Below, piece after piece: positions 45,880-57,547 of a stretch of DNA of 64,000 nucleotides. Below the pieces are notes generated by a model, which searched no databases, was not told where the DNA came from, and saw only the letters and a list, made by a program, of their open reading frames with translations. Location: assembly GCA_020284085.1 (NCBI GenBank), contig JACEVL010000108.1, positions 482,501-546,500 of the forward strand, in the 5' to 3' direction. The DNA is from Aporrectodea caliginosa (taxonomy: Eukaryota; Annelida; Clitellata; Crassiclitellata; Lumbricidae). The translations under genes and the position numbers were made by a program. Each line of letters begins with the position of its first letter. The stretch's first letter is position 1.

Positions 45880-46463
45880 TCCTTTCACACCCGTTTTAAG
45901 TTTCGCATTTGCTGCATAAGTGAAAGAAGCTGCGAAGTCTTGTAGATACTGACGGGCCATGGATTATGTAAAAACATCAAAGGCGCTGACAGCCATAACA
46001 ATGTCGTTAACCGCAAGAAAGAAATCGCGTGCTTACTGCTTAAGTGATAAAAGGTGCAATTTTTTTTATTCCAATGACAGTGACAATTGCACCATTGCAC
46101 TCTAATCACACGGAAAAATTATTTTTACGATATGCTAAGGCACCTTAAAATTTACATCCATCGGATAGATATATCCACCACACGCTCGTTATGCGGAGAT
46201 GTATCCTGCTCATAAAAAAGTTGAAAACTGTTCAGAATAATTACACACCTCTTTTTCATTTGATATTCACCCTATAAGTTAAAGCAAACGAGTAGTTCTG
46301 TATCTAAAGTTCTGAATCAGTAGTTCTCTATAATTCTATAATATGTATAGATTTAACTTTAACCCTGAAGAAATGCATAATAAGAAAACTGATTGCCTGA
46401 TTTTCTAAAACAATCTGCTTTAGATTTAATTTCGAAATATAACTTCTACATATAATATTATAT
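45880..46463 (+). repeat. M1 and M4 modules
   Basis: M1 at about 45880-45930 and 46238-46290 (cacctctttttcatttgata, cctataagttaaagcaaacg). M4-like at about 45975-46015. The remainder is AT-rich and unassigned. Confidence 0.5.
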
Positions 46464-46617
46464 CTATATTGATGGGGCAAACGTGGATAACCCTGTTGCT
46501 TCTGCTCTCATAGAACCAAGTTTAAATGTAAATAAAACATTTAGATTATGTAATAACACAAGTATTTGTACCGCCGAGTTGACTGCAATCATAGAAACTG
46601 TTTTATGGATATTAAAC
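46464..46617 (+). pseudogene. LINE-type RNase H fragment
   Basis: Frame YIDGANVDNPVASALIEP ... SICTAELTAIIETVLWIL. The acidic D in the first motif and the E in AEL-xAI match the RNase H domain of I/Jockey-type LINEs. Continuous in frame with the reverse-transcriptase piece that follows, although RNase H normally lies after, not before, RT. Confidence 0.55.
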
Positions 46618-47690
46618 TACCGCCCGATCTTCAAGCCTTCCTTCCTTTCCAAGACTATTGAACGCCTGGTCTCTCTGCAATTTCTCCCCTACCGACATTC
46701 AAACCATACACTTTAAACACTCGTCAACTGGTCACCTCTATGACGGTGTACAGGCGCTTGTCCATAGTCCACCCTCTGCTCAGCTTACTCTTACTGGCCG
46801 CATTGATGTTCTCTATCTCGAGACCTGCACCTCTGGATGTCCTCCAATCGGCTCTCTCTGAATCCAAATAAGATGCAGCTCATCTGGTTCGGCACTCGCC
46901 AACAGCTTCTTAAGCTAGATTTCCCTCTTCCTGCAGAGAGATTCCCGTCCTTCACTTTCCACACCATTGTACGAGATCCTGGCGTAGTCCTGGACAGTAC
47001 CCTAACCTTTCTGCACATATTGCCAATCTTACACGTTCTTCTTACTTCCACCTGATGAGTCTTAGAGCAATTCGACGCTCAGTCTCCTACTCTGTCTTTA
47101 CCTCTATTGTCCATGCCTTCATCTGCTCTTGGGTCGATTACTGCAATTCACTCTTGGTTGGTCTCCCCAAGGTTCGTCTCTCTCCTCTTCAGTCTGTTCT
47201 AAATGCTGCGGCCAGACTAAAAGCCCGACTTCCTCGCTCATCCCACATCTCTGCTTTCATGTTTGACCACCTTCATTGGCTCCCTCTTACTGCTCGGGTT
47301 CAGCTCAAGGTACTTTCTTTAATCTGCCGGTGGTTTACTGGCCGAGCTCCCAAGACTAGTATCTCTGCGACCGTATCCGGCTGCCTGCCTCCGCAACTTC
47401 TATTTGCCCGCTTCGCTCACTAAACCGGCATGATCTCTCCGTCCCGCGAGATAGATCTGCTATGGCTAAAACGCTAGCCTTTTGCCTTCATTGGCCCTGC
47501 TCTATGGAACCAGCTTCCTCCTTTGACTCGTTCCTGTTTATTAACTGGTGGGCTAAGCGCCTCTTTTCGTAGTCTCAGGACTTCCTTCTTTTCTCTTAGT
47601 CTTTCGTACTGGAAGTGCCTCTGATTGGTGCGCACTGCATTGGGCGCTATATAAATTAATAGATACGAGACAATACAATAAACTGTGAAT
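46618..47690 (+). mobile_element. LINE (L2/CR1-type) RT C-terminal half and 3' tail
   Basis: Opens with YRPIFKPSFLSKTIERLV (RT finger motif), skips most of the palm, then SSNRLSLNPNKMQLIWFG, VRDPGVVLDSTLTF, SLRAIRRSVSYSVFTSIVHA, DYCNSLLVGLP, LNAAARL and DHLHWLPLTARVQLKVLSL. In later frames RHDLSVP.A, FIGPALWNQLPP and a final FRSLRTSFF-like end. Tail 'gcgctatataaattaataga' and ATACA. Internal deletion and several frameshifts. Confidence 0.8.
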
Positions 47691-48789
47691 GTTACAATAA
47701 TTGTAAGTTTGAGATTTTGTCTGATTCATTGAGCGACCTGTTTAGACACCTTTAACTCGCCTATACACAATGCTATATAAACGATAATTGTATAATCTTT
47801 CGTTTAATCGCCAATTCTACCTCTTTTTCTGTTTCATATCGAACGCACGATGAGAACTATTCAAAATAATTTATGTTTCTGGCATTCCGGCAACGGCCTT
47901 TCTGACCATGAGATGTTAAACACTGGAAACTTCCACTCCGCCGTTTACGCCGCCACTATCCGTAGTCTGGTAGTGCCAATACAAAGCACGGAGAAAGAAG
48001 GAGGGCGACTCTAATCATCTTTTTTATGACACACTGTCGTAAACAGCAACTGACCAACCATGGATAAGCTGGTAGAAATATTTGTTTAGAGTAATTTTGT
48101 TCGTAGACAAATGTAAGATGTCGTTAAACGCTGGATATCAATATCACTGTGTACGAAATAAAGATCCTGAAAGAGAGCATTCGATTCGCCGTTCGCTTCC
48201 CGATGCTGGCCTATTTAAAAGATTTAGATCTCGGTCTAGCACGGTCCTTGCACGGGGACCTTAAATGGCGTGGCGTCCATTCAAACGGGCGAGCGGTGAT
48301 GAAGGATCTCACCCGATAAATTCATTGAAAAATGAGCAGGGTCGAGGCCATAATTATACGGTCGCAATAGAAATACGCGGACATTTACATTTGCAAGTAC
48401 GTGAAGCATCTCTGCCTTTAATTACTCTCATTTTAAACAATCCATTCACCAGTCACGTTCACTCAACGCTCGTGAATAAGCTGGTGCCCTGCGCTTGGAT
48501 TTAGAGTGGCGCTTTACGAATACGGCTTTTACGATTACGATTCGTTCCTAAAACTCCGCCACATTGCCGTCATCTGAGATGGTACAAGTCCCAAACCTGG
48601 ATAAAGGAGACGCTAATCATCTTTGTTACGACCCTGTGTAATTAAATATAGATCAAAAGAATTTCGTAAACCTGGGTTCATTGGGCGAAAGGGTTAATGC
48701 CGACGTCGTTGAACGCGGCAATCACAAGATGTCCTTAACTACTTGGCGATTAAACGTCAGAAAATGTCGATGGCTGTAATTCATTCATT
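47691..48789 (+). repeat. M1-M4 module region
   Basis: M2 at 47737-47775, M4 near 47890-47925, M3 at 47963-48050, a second M4/M3 pair at 48100-48130 and 48580-48640. 48130-48550 has no recognised content. Confidence 0.5.
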
Positions 48790-49020
48790 CATTTCATTCA
48801 TTCATTTCAGATATTTATATAGCGCCCCTTCAAGATTTCTACTCAGAGGCGCTCCCGAATACAGCGCCGACACTGAATCGGAGTTTCACGCCGAAGCGCG
48901 TGAGCAATTGCGAGTGAAGGACTTGCCCAGGGTCCCTACGCGGCGGCTTGAGGTGGATTCGAACCCGCAACCCTCCGGCTGCAAGGAACCGAACATACCT
49001 CTACACCACCGCGCCTCAAT
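48790..49020 (-). mobile_element. SINE-C, inverted copy
   Basis: Minus-strand counterpart of 5364-5598: B-box 'gggttcgaatcc' (at 48955-48966 read in reverse), 'ctgggcaagtccttcactcg', tail with 'gaggggcgctatataaat'. Preceded by an ATTC run at 48778-48808. Confidence 0.85.
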
Positions 49021-49595
49021 TGGCGCTTGGTTGGTTAGTTGCTGTTTAACGACTTTGTGTCATTGAAAAGATGATTTGCGTCACCCTCCTTTTTAGAACA
49101 GAGTACTGCTGTGATTACAATATTGTCGACTTTAGTATTATTCTCAGGTTTAACGTCGTCTCATGACTTAAAAGGCCGTTCACGACAATTCACAATGACA
49201 TGTATACCATGCAATAAAACATGATTGTGATTTATTTACGATAAAACGAAAATCTCATATGTATACTATCGTTCAGAAGCGATTTAAAGGTGTCTAAGTA
49301 GATCTTACATTTAACAAAATATTAACTAGTAGGTAGCGACGTCCCTTGACATCAAAGTTCCTGGACGTAAATAGAAATGTTTTCGTTTAAATCTTACTGC
49401 ATTTGATACTCTTATGCATTTACGCTGGCGATTGAACAGACAGTTTGTTGGGCTATAGTTGCTATTTGGCGACTCTGTTATAACAAACATAATTAACGTC
49501 GCCCTCCTACAGCTTTATCCAGATTTGGGCTGGCGCTACCGGAGTACGGAAGTGGAGTTATAATTTATGTGGTCCATTTTGCAGTTTTGTATTAC
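49021..49595 (-). repeat. Inverted M3, M4 and M2 modules
   Basis: M3 at 49033-49095 and 49455-49545 (minus), M4 at about 49150-49195, M2 at 49262-49300 (minus). Confidence 0.55.
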
Positions 49596-49960
49596 AGCAT
49601 TGAGTTTAAGGTCTTGATAAGCAATTGTCTAGCAGGCTCTGCTCCATCTTATCTCAAGGAGATTTGTGTCTCAGTATCTGCCATACCTATTCGCATATTT
49701 ATCACCTCTGCCACTTATGGTTTGGTTACTTGGTTGGTCCACCGACCCGGACTTCCACGGCCTAACAAACAGTTTTGCTGTGGTCAGCCCATCGTTCTGG
49801 AATAAATTGTCTAAAAACCTGAGACACGAATTCTTTTACATCCTTTTCCCTCTTTCGAGCAAGGGTTTGAAGGGCTTTTTGTTCGATCGTGGTTTCATCG
49901 TGCTTAGCCTCTCTTAGAAGTGGCGCTAGATAAATCTCTAATAACAATCACAATTGCAAT
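49596..49960 (+). pseudogene. LINE C-terminal remnant, copy 2
   Basis: Better preserved than copy 1: LAGSAPSYLKEICVSVSAIP, ITSATYGLVTWLVHRPGLPR, then FAVVSPSFWNKLSKNLRHEF and LSSKGLKGFLFD, ending '...gtggcgctagataaat'. Confidence 0.65.
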
Positions 49961-50965
49961 AGTAATAGTAAGTCGTTGAAATAATTGTGCAATCGTCTCG
50001 CTTCAGTTTATGTGTCTGGTATTAAGCATGATGATTTAAATCTCAGAAATTTTTGTCCATTCGCGAACATAATTATTTATCGATTTTCCGCCATAAATAT
50101 AATTAACCGATTCCATTTTCATGTAAACAAGCCGTGATATTTTCCTATCCTACAGTTAATCGCTTAAAACTAGCTACACGACGTTAAATAATGAGTCTTA
50201 ATTCTTCTGTTTAGGTCCTTGCTCCTAAGCTAAGCGCGGAGCACCAACTTATTCACTATCATTCTTTAAAGATTGGTTTTAATATAATTTTATTTAAATT
50301 ATAACTATTATAGTTACCTAATTAATTTTCAGAGCAGTGCTGAAGTATTATAAAATTAGATAGCTTTTGAATACATCATCCCGTTTCCGCTTGTACTTAT
50401 AAGGCGAATATCAAACTTAAAAGAGGTGCGTAATTATTTTGAACAGTTCTCACTGTTTCCATGGTACATTATACGTAACTTATCATCGATGTAACTTATC
50501 ATTATTGAACTACGTCATTTGATTATCTTCTTCCGGTCATACCCAGGACAACGTTTTATTCAGTCGCTGATGTCCTTTCTTTCTTAGTGGACTGATCTTC
50601 TGGATATTGACCTGTTTGCGGCCTTCTTTTGGAGCGCCATCGGTTGATGCCTTGTGCATTAGACACCGGCGGTATAGCAGTTACAATTTGCAATTGCAAT
50701 TATTGCAGGCCGTTAGGAAATCCTTCTGTAGTATCAATTTCTGAACGGCATCTTATGACTGCCGTCGATTTTACTAACGTCTATTACCTTAACAGTTTGA
50801 CTGCAAAGGGAAACCATAAAATAAAACATGTTTAGTTCGTTTTCAAGTGTTTAACGACATCTTGTGGCTGCCAAGACCGTAAACGCCGACCTTTATTCAC
50901 TGTCATTATGTTCGGACTCGCGAATAAACGAAAATATCGCTTATATATGGCGTCGTCGGAGACTA
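49961..50965 (+). repeat. Duplicated segment, copy 2, plus M4/M2
   Basis: Colinear with 39831-40640 up to about 50700. M4-like 'gtttaacgacatcttgtggc' at about 50850. The left part of an inverted M2 at 50930-50965, which the Tc1-like element interrupts. Confidence 0.7.
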
Positions 50966-52354
50966 TAGGGTGACTAGATAGGTCGAGAACGATTTTGAAT
51001 GCAGACAAATATATGTTATACACAATATAATATGGAAAGTTGTATATTGGAGGATAGGTTGTTCAAATGAGAATGTTACGCCAAAAAATTAGATCACTAT
51101 AGTTCACTTATTAAAATTTTAGCGCCAATATCCGTGACGTCATCAAATTCGTGCCAAGCAAACGTCCAGTTAGGCCGAAAACAATAATTATTGTACGACC
51201 ATCATTGTTAATCCACACGTAATTAATTAATTAATACAAATTATCATTTAGTATTTAATAATGTGTCCTTTACTCTTTATTACAGCCTCAAGTCGATTAT
51301 AGGCATCGAGCCGATTCGATTTTTCAGAGTTGTCAGTGGTATCAATGTCCATGCCTTACGAAGCCGACGTTTTAAGGTGTTCATTTTTGTGGCCGTTAAC
51401 TGAGCGCAGACTGCAGTTAGCTGGAATGCGTGTTTGACCTCTTTCTCAAGTATCTCATTAATGTAATAACTCGAAGTGACTGAAGTTTTATTTGGAACGA
51501 TATGAAGTTTTGTTAATCCAAGAGATGTCATGCCTCTTCACACCAGAACTGAGGGACTGAACTTCACCTGTGGAGCGCACGGAACAGAACTTTCTTGTGA
51601 TCCCCACACAACGTCGTTCTTACTGTTAGGTACGTGGTAGAGTTTGAAGGGCGATTCATCACTGAACATAACACGCGACCAATCAATATCCTTAAACTTC
51701 TTCGCGAAGTTTACTCGGCGAACTTTGTAGGCATCAGTTAACTTTGGGACTTTTGTCTCTTGAAACTCTTCCATTTCAGCGTCGTCCGCATTTAGCCTAA
51801 CGCCTGATTGTCTCTTTGCTTCCAGCAAGGCGTTTGTCTTTTAACCGACGTTCTAATTTTCTCAAACTCTGTCCTCGCCTATATTTAGACTGTTTGATCA
51901 GTTTTTGAGCGGCAGCAGTCAGCACGGACTTTCGACCACCGTGATATCGATTACGCAGCGTCTCGTTTGCACTCTGCTTGTAGCGTTTGGCCCACTTGCT
52001 AATCCACGATTTAGAACGACCCAATTTCTTTCCTATAACACTGTAACTGTACTTTTCTTCCAATAATGTAATAGCTTGAACCCTAATTTGCGATTCATTT
52101 AAGGCCGCCATTGCCTAATCGGCGTATTCACTAGTCAATGATAATGCTGCTTGTTTACGTTTGCTTGGCACGAATTTGATGACGTCACGGATATTGGCGC
52201 TAAAATTTTAATAAGTGAGCTAGTGATCTAATTGTTTTGCGTAACATTCTCATTTGAACAACCTATCCTCCAGTATACAACTTTCCATATTATATTGTGT
52301 ATAACATAAATTTTTCTGCATTCAAAATCGTTCTCGACCTATCTAGTCACCCTA
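50966..52354 (-). mobile_element. Tc1/mariner-type element with ~198-bp TIRs
   Basis: TA at 50964-50965 and 52355-52356. The terminal repeats start TAGGGTGACTAGATAGGTCG and extend over about 50966-51164 and 52158-52354, nearly identical. Deleting the element rejoins a minus-strand M2 module (gggtgtc at 52362 to tatatggc at 50944). Carries a broken transposase. Confidence 0.92.
51280..52111 (-). pseudogene. Tc1-like transposase, frameshifted and internally deleted
   Basis: N-terminal piece (52111-51797): ALNESQIRVQAITLLEEKYS, GRSKSWISKWAKRY (helix-turn-helix) and a second HTH with RGQSLRKLERRL. After a frameshift (51828-51538): RRVNFAKKFKDIDWSRVMFSDESPF, containing the first catalytic Asp, then a stop. 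C-terminal piece (51531-51280): YYINEILEKEVKHAF joined directly to QLTATKMNTLKRRLRKAW. The segment that should hold the second Asp and the final acidic residue is missing, so the protein is inactive. TIRs could still be mobilised in trans. Confidence 0.85.
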
Positions 52355-52356
52355 TA

Positions 52357-53249
52357 TTTAAGGGTGTCTATTAATAATCAGTTTAACGACATTTTATGGC
52401 AGCATGGACCGCAAGCTCGAGGATAGACAATTGGCCGCCATATCTCATCTTTATATAGCGACTGGTAACTCCCTTTTAAAGGTGTCTAAAAAGAGTACTA
52501 TAACCAACTGGCTAACTGTGGCCCATGCTAATATAATATTACATCGTCGTTAAGAAACGTGTTAGGTGTTTCTAAAGAAATAGTTCTAACCAATCCTCTA
52601 TCATTCATTCGTTCATCCATTCATTCATCCATGCATTCATTCATTCCGAGAATTAATATAGCGCCTAATCAAGAGACTTAATCGGAAGCGTTCTCTGCAC
52701 TAGCCTATTACAATGGCAAGATTTCTTGTTAGATAAAGCCGATAAACGATACATTTTAAAATATGGCGTTGATCGACGCCATAATTATATAAACACTGAC
52801 TGCGCGTTTTCCTCAGTAGATATTGACAACATGCTACGGTCGACGCCAACGCTTAACTGGCGTTCAATTAATAAAAAGGGCGCTATATAAATCTTCTGAA
52901 TGAATGAATGAATTAATTAATTAATAATAGCAATTGTTCAGTAATTACGTAGAATTAATTCTATGCTAGAAACGGCAAACGAATAATAAATGCTTTCTGG
53001 CAGTTCCAGTCTGATGTCAACGGTATTTGATGCAGTAAAATTTAATTAAACTGGTAATTTCAACTGCTACGACATCTACATGACCATTTGGTTTCCACCG
53101 TGTTGACAATCCTGCGGTTATCCCGCCTCATTCGGTTAGTTTTCATAGCCTGTTGCAGGATAAGATAGATAAGGTCAAGGGTTCTATTTTCAGGGCTATT
53201 ATTGTAAGTAATTTCACATTTTCAAAATGATTTAAATTAATTGTTCCTA
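52357..53249 (+). repeat. M2/M4 modules, ATTC run, AT-rich sequence
   Basis: M4 at about 52380-52420. Minus-strand M2 at 52455-52495. ATTC-like run at 52600-52650. M2-type 'ggcgttgatcgacgcc' hairpin at 52763-52778. 'gggcgctatataaatct' tail with AATG run at 52878-52925. Confidence 0.5.
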
Positions 53250-53700
53250 TTTGCATTTTATTTCCAGTGTTTAACGACTTCTTATTACAGCCATTCCGTT
53301 GACATAAGCTGACATAATATGTGACTGCTTCTTTTCAGGTGATCATCCTGTATTTAATTAGTTGGACTGTTTGGGAACTTCTCTGGTGTGCACAACACAA
53401 TGTTTTAATGAGTTTCTTAAGTTTCAGTTTGAAGTCCAAGGCCGTCAATGACTCCTCTATAATAGAGGAAATGATACTTTTCAAGGAAAAGGTGGTTAAA
53501 TTGGTTTGTCCCCAAGAACAGTGCCCGGTGGCCCCTTTTTTTTCTTTCGCTTCACTACTGTGTACTACAGTACATCCCAGTCACATTTGCTTACTTTCAA
53601 CCTATCACACATTTTTTACAATTATGTTCGAAATTACGTTTCTGGTCTATATATAGTGTCGGTGGATTGCAAGAAAAAGGTATCGTAGACTTCAAGGCTC
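53250..53700 (+). repeat. Repeat family Y copy
   Basis: Same landmarks as 11761-12215 (tgtgactgcttcttttc, ataatagaggaaatga, cggtggcccc, ggtctatatatag). Begins with M4-like 'gtgtttaacgacttctta'. Confidence 0.65.
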
Positions 53701-53763
53701 TTCATTATGCAAGATGCACGGCGTGAAACACTGTGCTGTTCTTCTTCTTCACGTTCTCTGCCC

Positions 53764-53919
53764 TCAGGCAGGTTCATATGTCCAACGACGCCATTTTTCT
53801 CTGTTCTCTGCTTCTCTTTTCAGTCCGCTGTATCCCTCCTCTGCCAACATCCAGTCCAGTAGCATTGTTCTTGGCCTACCTCTCATCTTTTTTCCCTCCA
53901 TTCTTCCCTCAATGATGTC
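53764..53919 (-). pseudogene. RTE-type LINE protein C-terminus
   Basis: Minus strand, 51 uninterrupted codons ending in [49 protein letters not shown]. This is the conserved end of endonuclease-reverse transcriptase proteins of the RTE/Nimbus type. The rest of that LINE is absent. Confidence 0.75.
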
Positions 53920-53923
53920 TCTT

Positions 53924-53927
<4 letters not shown>

Positions 53928-53955
<28 letters not shown>

Positions 53956-55105
53956 TTTCCTTTATTGATAAGCACTAGCAAACGCACAGCACTGTACATA
54001 GCAAGATTAATACATTCAAACAAATAAACAAAAATTTATATATACAACCATAGAATTGAATGAGAAGCTTTATTGTACAGAGGAAGAAGAGCTAGAGCTA
54101 GTCATAGGGGAAAATGAATGGTTTAAATAGACAGATCTAGGGAAAACATAGTTTATTTGTATAGCATCCGGGCAAGGAAGCATTTCTGAGACAGGTTGTC
54201 AAACATGGGAAGCTCACGGTTATGGGACCGTGGTCGCAGGGAGTAGCGCGATTGCTTGATCGGCGGCAACAATTTATGCAATACATGACAAGGATTGTGC
54301 AGAATACAGGCAAAGAGTCTAGTATCCGCATTGCTACAGAGAGTCTCAAATGAGGGAGAAGATGGAGGTAAGTACCCCTGGCGTACCAACCTTCGGATAA
54401 TTCCCTCAAGGGCCTCCCGTTCCTGCACTCTCGCAAAGCCCCACCACACAGGCGAGCAATACAGCATCATACCAACCGTAGTGGCACGAACTACATCAAA
54501 TAAACTGTCCCCGAGAGCCCGTGCGACCTCAGGATCCGAAGTGCATAAAAGGACTGCCTTGCTTTTATGGTCAGACGTTTAATGTGACTGGAGAACCCAA
54601 ATTTCGCTGTAAGCTCAACACCAAGAATATTTAGGGTTTGCACTCTTGCGATACCTTTTAGAGGAGGGGGGAACATACCGATGGTACCCCGGGGACGCGT
54701 AAAAATTATCTCACAGGATTTGCTTGAGTTTAGCTTGAGGTTGCAACTCTGTGCCCATACACTAATATGCTGAAGCTCAATCTCAGTTGTAGTGATACTT
54801 GATGCAGGGACAGCGAGATAGCAATCATCTGCATATTTAAAAATGCGATTGCATTTATTAACTGGTTTTAAGTCAGAGATTGCAACTACGAAATCCATCG
54901 GGCCCAAACCGGAACCTTGAATAATACTTGCATTAATTCGTGCCAGAGAAGATATTACACCGTTAAACCTAGTGCAATGACTTCGATTATGAAGTAAATT
55001 CAAAATCCAATTTAAAATGTGATCAGGAATTGGGAGAGAAGCAAGTTGTTCGGCTAGATATGAATGTCTGAAAGTGTCAAAGGCTTTGGAAAAATCCAAA
55101 AAAGA
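53928..55105 (-). mobile_element. 5'-truncated LINE with RT and 3' tail
   Basis: Minus strand. From 55099: MDFSKAFDTFRH, RINASIIQGSGLGP, IFKYADDCYLAVP (catalytic YADD), LNSSKSCEIIFTRPRG and LNILGVELTAKFG. After a frameshift near 54480: SPVWWGFARVQEREALEGII, QGYLPPSSPSFETLC and RYSLRPRSHNREL. The 3' UTR ends 'tgctgtgcgtttgctagtgc', 'ttatcaataaaggaaat' and a TTAC array at 53928-53953. That ending matches the SINE-A tail. Confidence 0.88.
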
Positions 55106-56652
55106 GTCGTTTCGTTCAATCGATCAACTCTGTCAAATTCTCTGCTAGCCTAGGATATGGAAATCAGAAACAATGAGATTAACTACTTTATATTGAAAAA
55201 TACTGAATATTAGAGAAATGGTAAAGCTCCGTTTTGACACATTTAGTAGTGTTTTTCCGACGCTCTAAGGTTCTTGCACTTATTGAATTGTGCATTTTCT
55301 GTATAATTGTCGTCAACGGCCTTTGATGTCATAAGAAATAATAATAATAAATTGATCAACTATGCAGGGATGGAAAATTTAGTTATTGTGAGAGATCGTA
55401 GTCAACCACAGATTTTAAAAACAAGCAAGATGAGTCACTGATGACGAAACTGCTCGCGTTTCATTCTGGTATAACAGCAAGAGCTTCCGGTCTATGTATG
55501 AAATGCTTGTATAGCAATTATACAATACAATAGAATGCAACTGCATTTTGATATTGTGCGTCCAAAGCTCAGAAGTGCACAATCATATGACCATACGACA
55601 GAACCCCGATGGCGCTGAGCAATTGTGAGTGAAGGACTTGCTTGAGTGCGCAGTGGAGACAAACGCTTTTGTCTCCTTAAACACTTGTGCCCCACTTTCT
55701 TCAGCAGCGCTACTGCAAAGTCCTGTATTTGCCATATATAGGAACTGTCAGAACCGTTCAAAATAATTCCACACTTCTTTTAAGTGTGACGTTCGCCCTA
55801 TAAGTAAAAGCAGAAAAGCGGTTCTGTTGTATATATCACATCCTTAATATCCTTGTCACAGATAAATGGACCTTCCTAGAGTGGTGCAAAATGAAGAAAG
55901 TGCAGGTTCACAGGCCAAAACTACGTGTCAAATAACAGGTCCAAACTCAGCCATGCACTGCCCGTCCGTTCCACAGTGCCAGGCCAATACCAGTCCATAG
56001 CCTCAAAGGAATTGAGAATACAGGTTTGTGGAGAGGGAGGAAGGGCTCTGATAATCGGTTTGTAATTGCATTTGTAAAAGCGATAATTTTGCATAATAAT
56101 TATAGCACCATAAGCAGGAAAGACTTTTTGGACACATCAATCTTGATTTTGCAATTTTTTATTGTTTACCAATTTTTTGTTGATTACTTGAATAACTACG
56201 ACTAGTTAGTAACACGATATGGTGCCTGACAGTGTCAGTTGTCAGCCTCAAGTAACAAAATTATTTCGTAATAGACTAATTGTATGTGATTGACTATAAT
56301 ATTAAATTTAATCAGAGAACAGATTGAGAAAAGGAAAAGTATTATGCTCTATTCCATTTCATTCTATGTTATTCTATTGCATTCTAAATCATAAAAAATG
56401 TATTAAGCAGTGACATAGAACCAGGCACGTAGCGAAACTCGAATTCAGGAGTCGGCAACTTCACATACCATTGGCAAAATCCTGGTCATTGGGGTCATTA
56501 GTCAATGGAAGTTCCCGTATATAAAAAAAAGCAAGAGGAGGCAAGTGCCTCAATGTAGCTACGCCTATGCCTAGAACACGACAGATGATTGGCCATTTCG
56601 TTACAAACCTTTAACACTTTGTCAAACGATGTTATATAAGTATGGGCCACTG
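55106..56652 (+). repeat. Repeat family X, copy 5, and M4
   Basis: M4 at about 55310-55335. X landmarks 'cgaaactgctcgcgtttcat' (55444), 'ccgatggcgctgagcaattg' (55605), M1 (55765-55815), 'gagtggtgcaaaatgaagaa' (55877), then a single degenerate 'acaggtccaaactcagccat' unit at the minisatellite position. 56110-56600 unassigned. Confidence 0.6.
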
Positions 56653-56735
56653 TTAGCTGTAATATGCCAAAACCAATCTTTGTCGGCGGCAACGGCCTAT
56701 GTTGTCATAAGCTGCCGTTAAACTGTGGATCCAAT
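56653..56735 (-). repeat. M4 module, long form, inverted
   Basis: 'gctgtaatatgccaaaac' then 'gtcggcggcaacggcctatg' and 'cataagctgccgttaaactg'; same form as 34672-34740 and the reverse of 42005-42065. Confidence 0.75.
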
Positions 56736-56818
56736 CCAGCCAAGTCGTTAGAGCGCTATCTTTAGATACCTTAAAAACGTGGTTATCAGATGCTATATAA
56801 CTATCATGAGGCTAGATT

Positions 56819-57507
56819 CTTAATATAGGCTAGATTAAATGGATTAAGGTATATATACTGGAATGATAATAATGTATAAGTAGTAGTTGTTGGGTTAGGC
56901 AGTATAATTCCAACTAAAGCTGGAAGTGTGGGCTTGCCTGGCATTGGTTAAGCGTTTATCTCTGACAGGCAAAGTAGTGGTAACCTGGGCTGGGCTCCGT
57001 CTCTGATTGGCTGGCTTCCCAGTTGCCTTCCAGGAAGCGCCCATAAAACCGGCTGCGCTTCTAGGAACGGTGCTTGTTCGGTGCCTGTTCGGGTTTCTAG
57101 TTATCGGGGTAATTTGGGTTAGTAACTGTTGGGGGTAATCTTTGGATTCGGGTTGGTGAAGCACTTCATTGTTTTATAAGTAAACTTATATTATTATTAT
57201 CATCATTATTGTTGACAGCGTAACTCATAGTCAGACTGTCGTCGTTATTATTATATTAACTTCATTTGTGTGTAAACGTCATTTACCTGTATAACTGTTC
57301 TCTAATGTTTTATGTTTAATTAAATGTTTAATATTCATCATGATTTATCTCTGTAGGTCCTAGTTAGGTAGTAATTCCCCATCGTCCATTCCGTATCCGG
57401 AGTGACTACCAAGTACATCTTATCAATGATCTCTATTAATAAATAATACACACTAGTAACCATAAACTCATCGTTTCCAGACTAGTACTGGATCATATAA
57501 CGATTTT
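56819..57507. repeat. ~690-bp direct repeat, left copy
   Basis: From 'ttaatataggctagattaaa' to 'tggatcatataacga', virtually identical to 58286-58974. The region 56890-57080 is GC-rich with 'gcccataaaaccggctgcgc', a TATA-like arrangement reminiscent of an LTR promoter. A 'taagtaaacttatattatta' segment follows. The 89-codon frame on the minus strand has no recognisable domain. Confidence 0.85.
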
Positions 57508-57547
57508 TTGAGTCGCCATTGTTGTTATCTCTTATAAATATACGCGC

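Noticed and set aside
56895..57164. 89-codon minus-strand frame, also at 58364-58633
   Set aside because: Identical because the repeats are identical; no domain, and the region looks like regulatory or repeat DNA.
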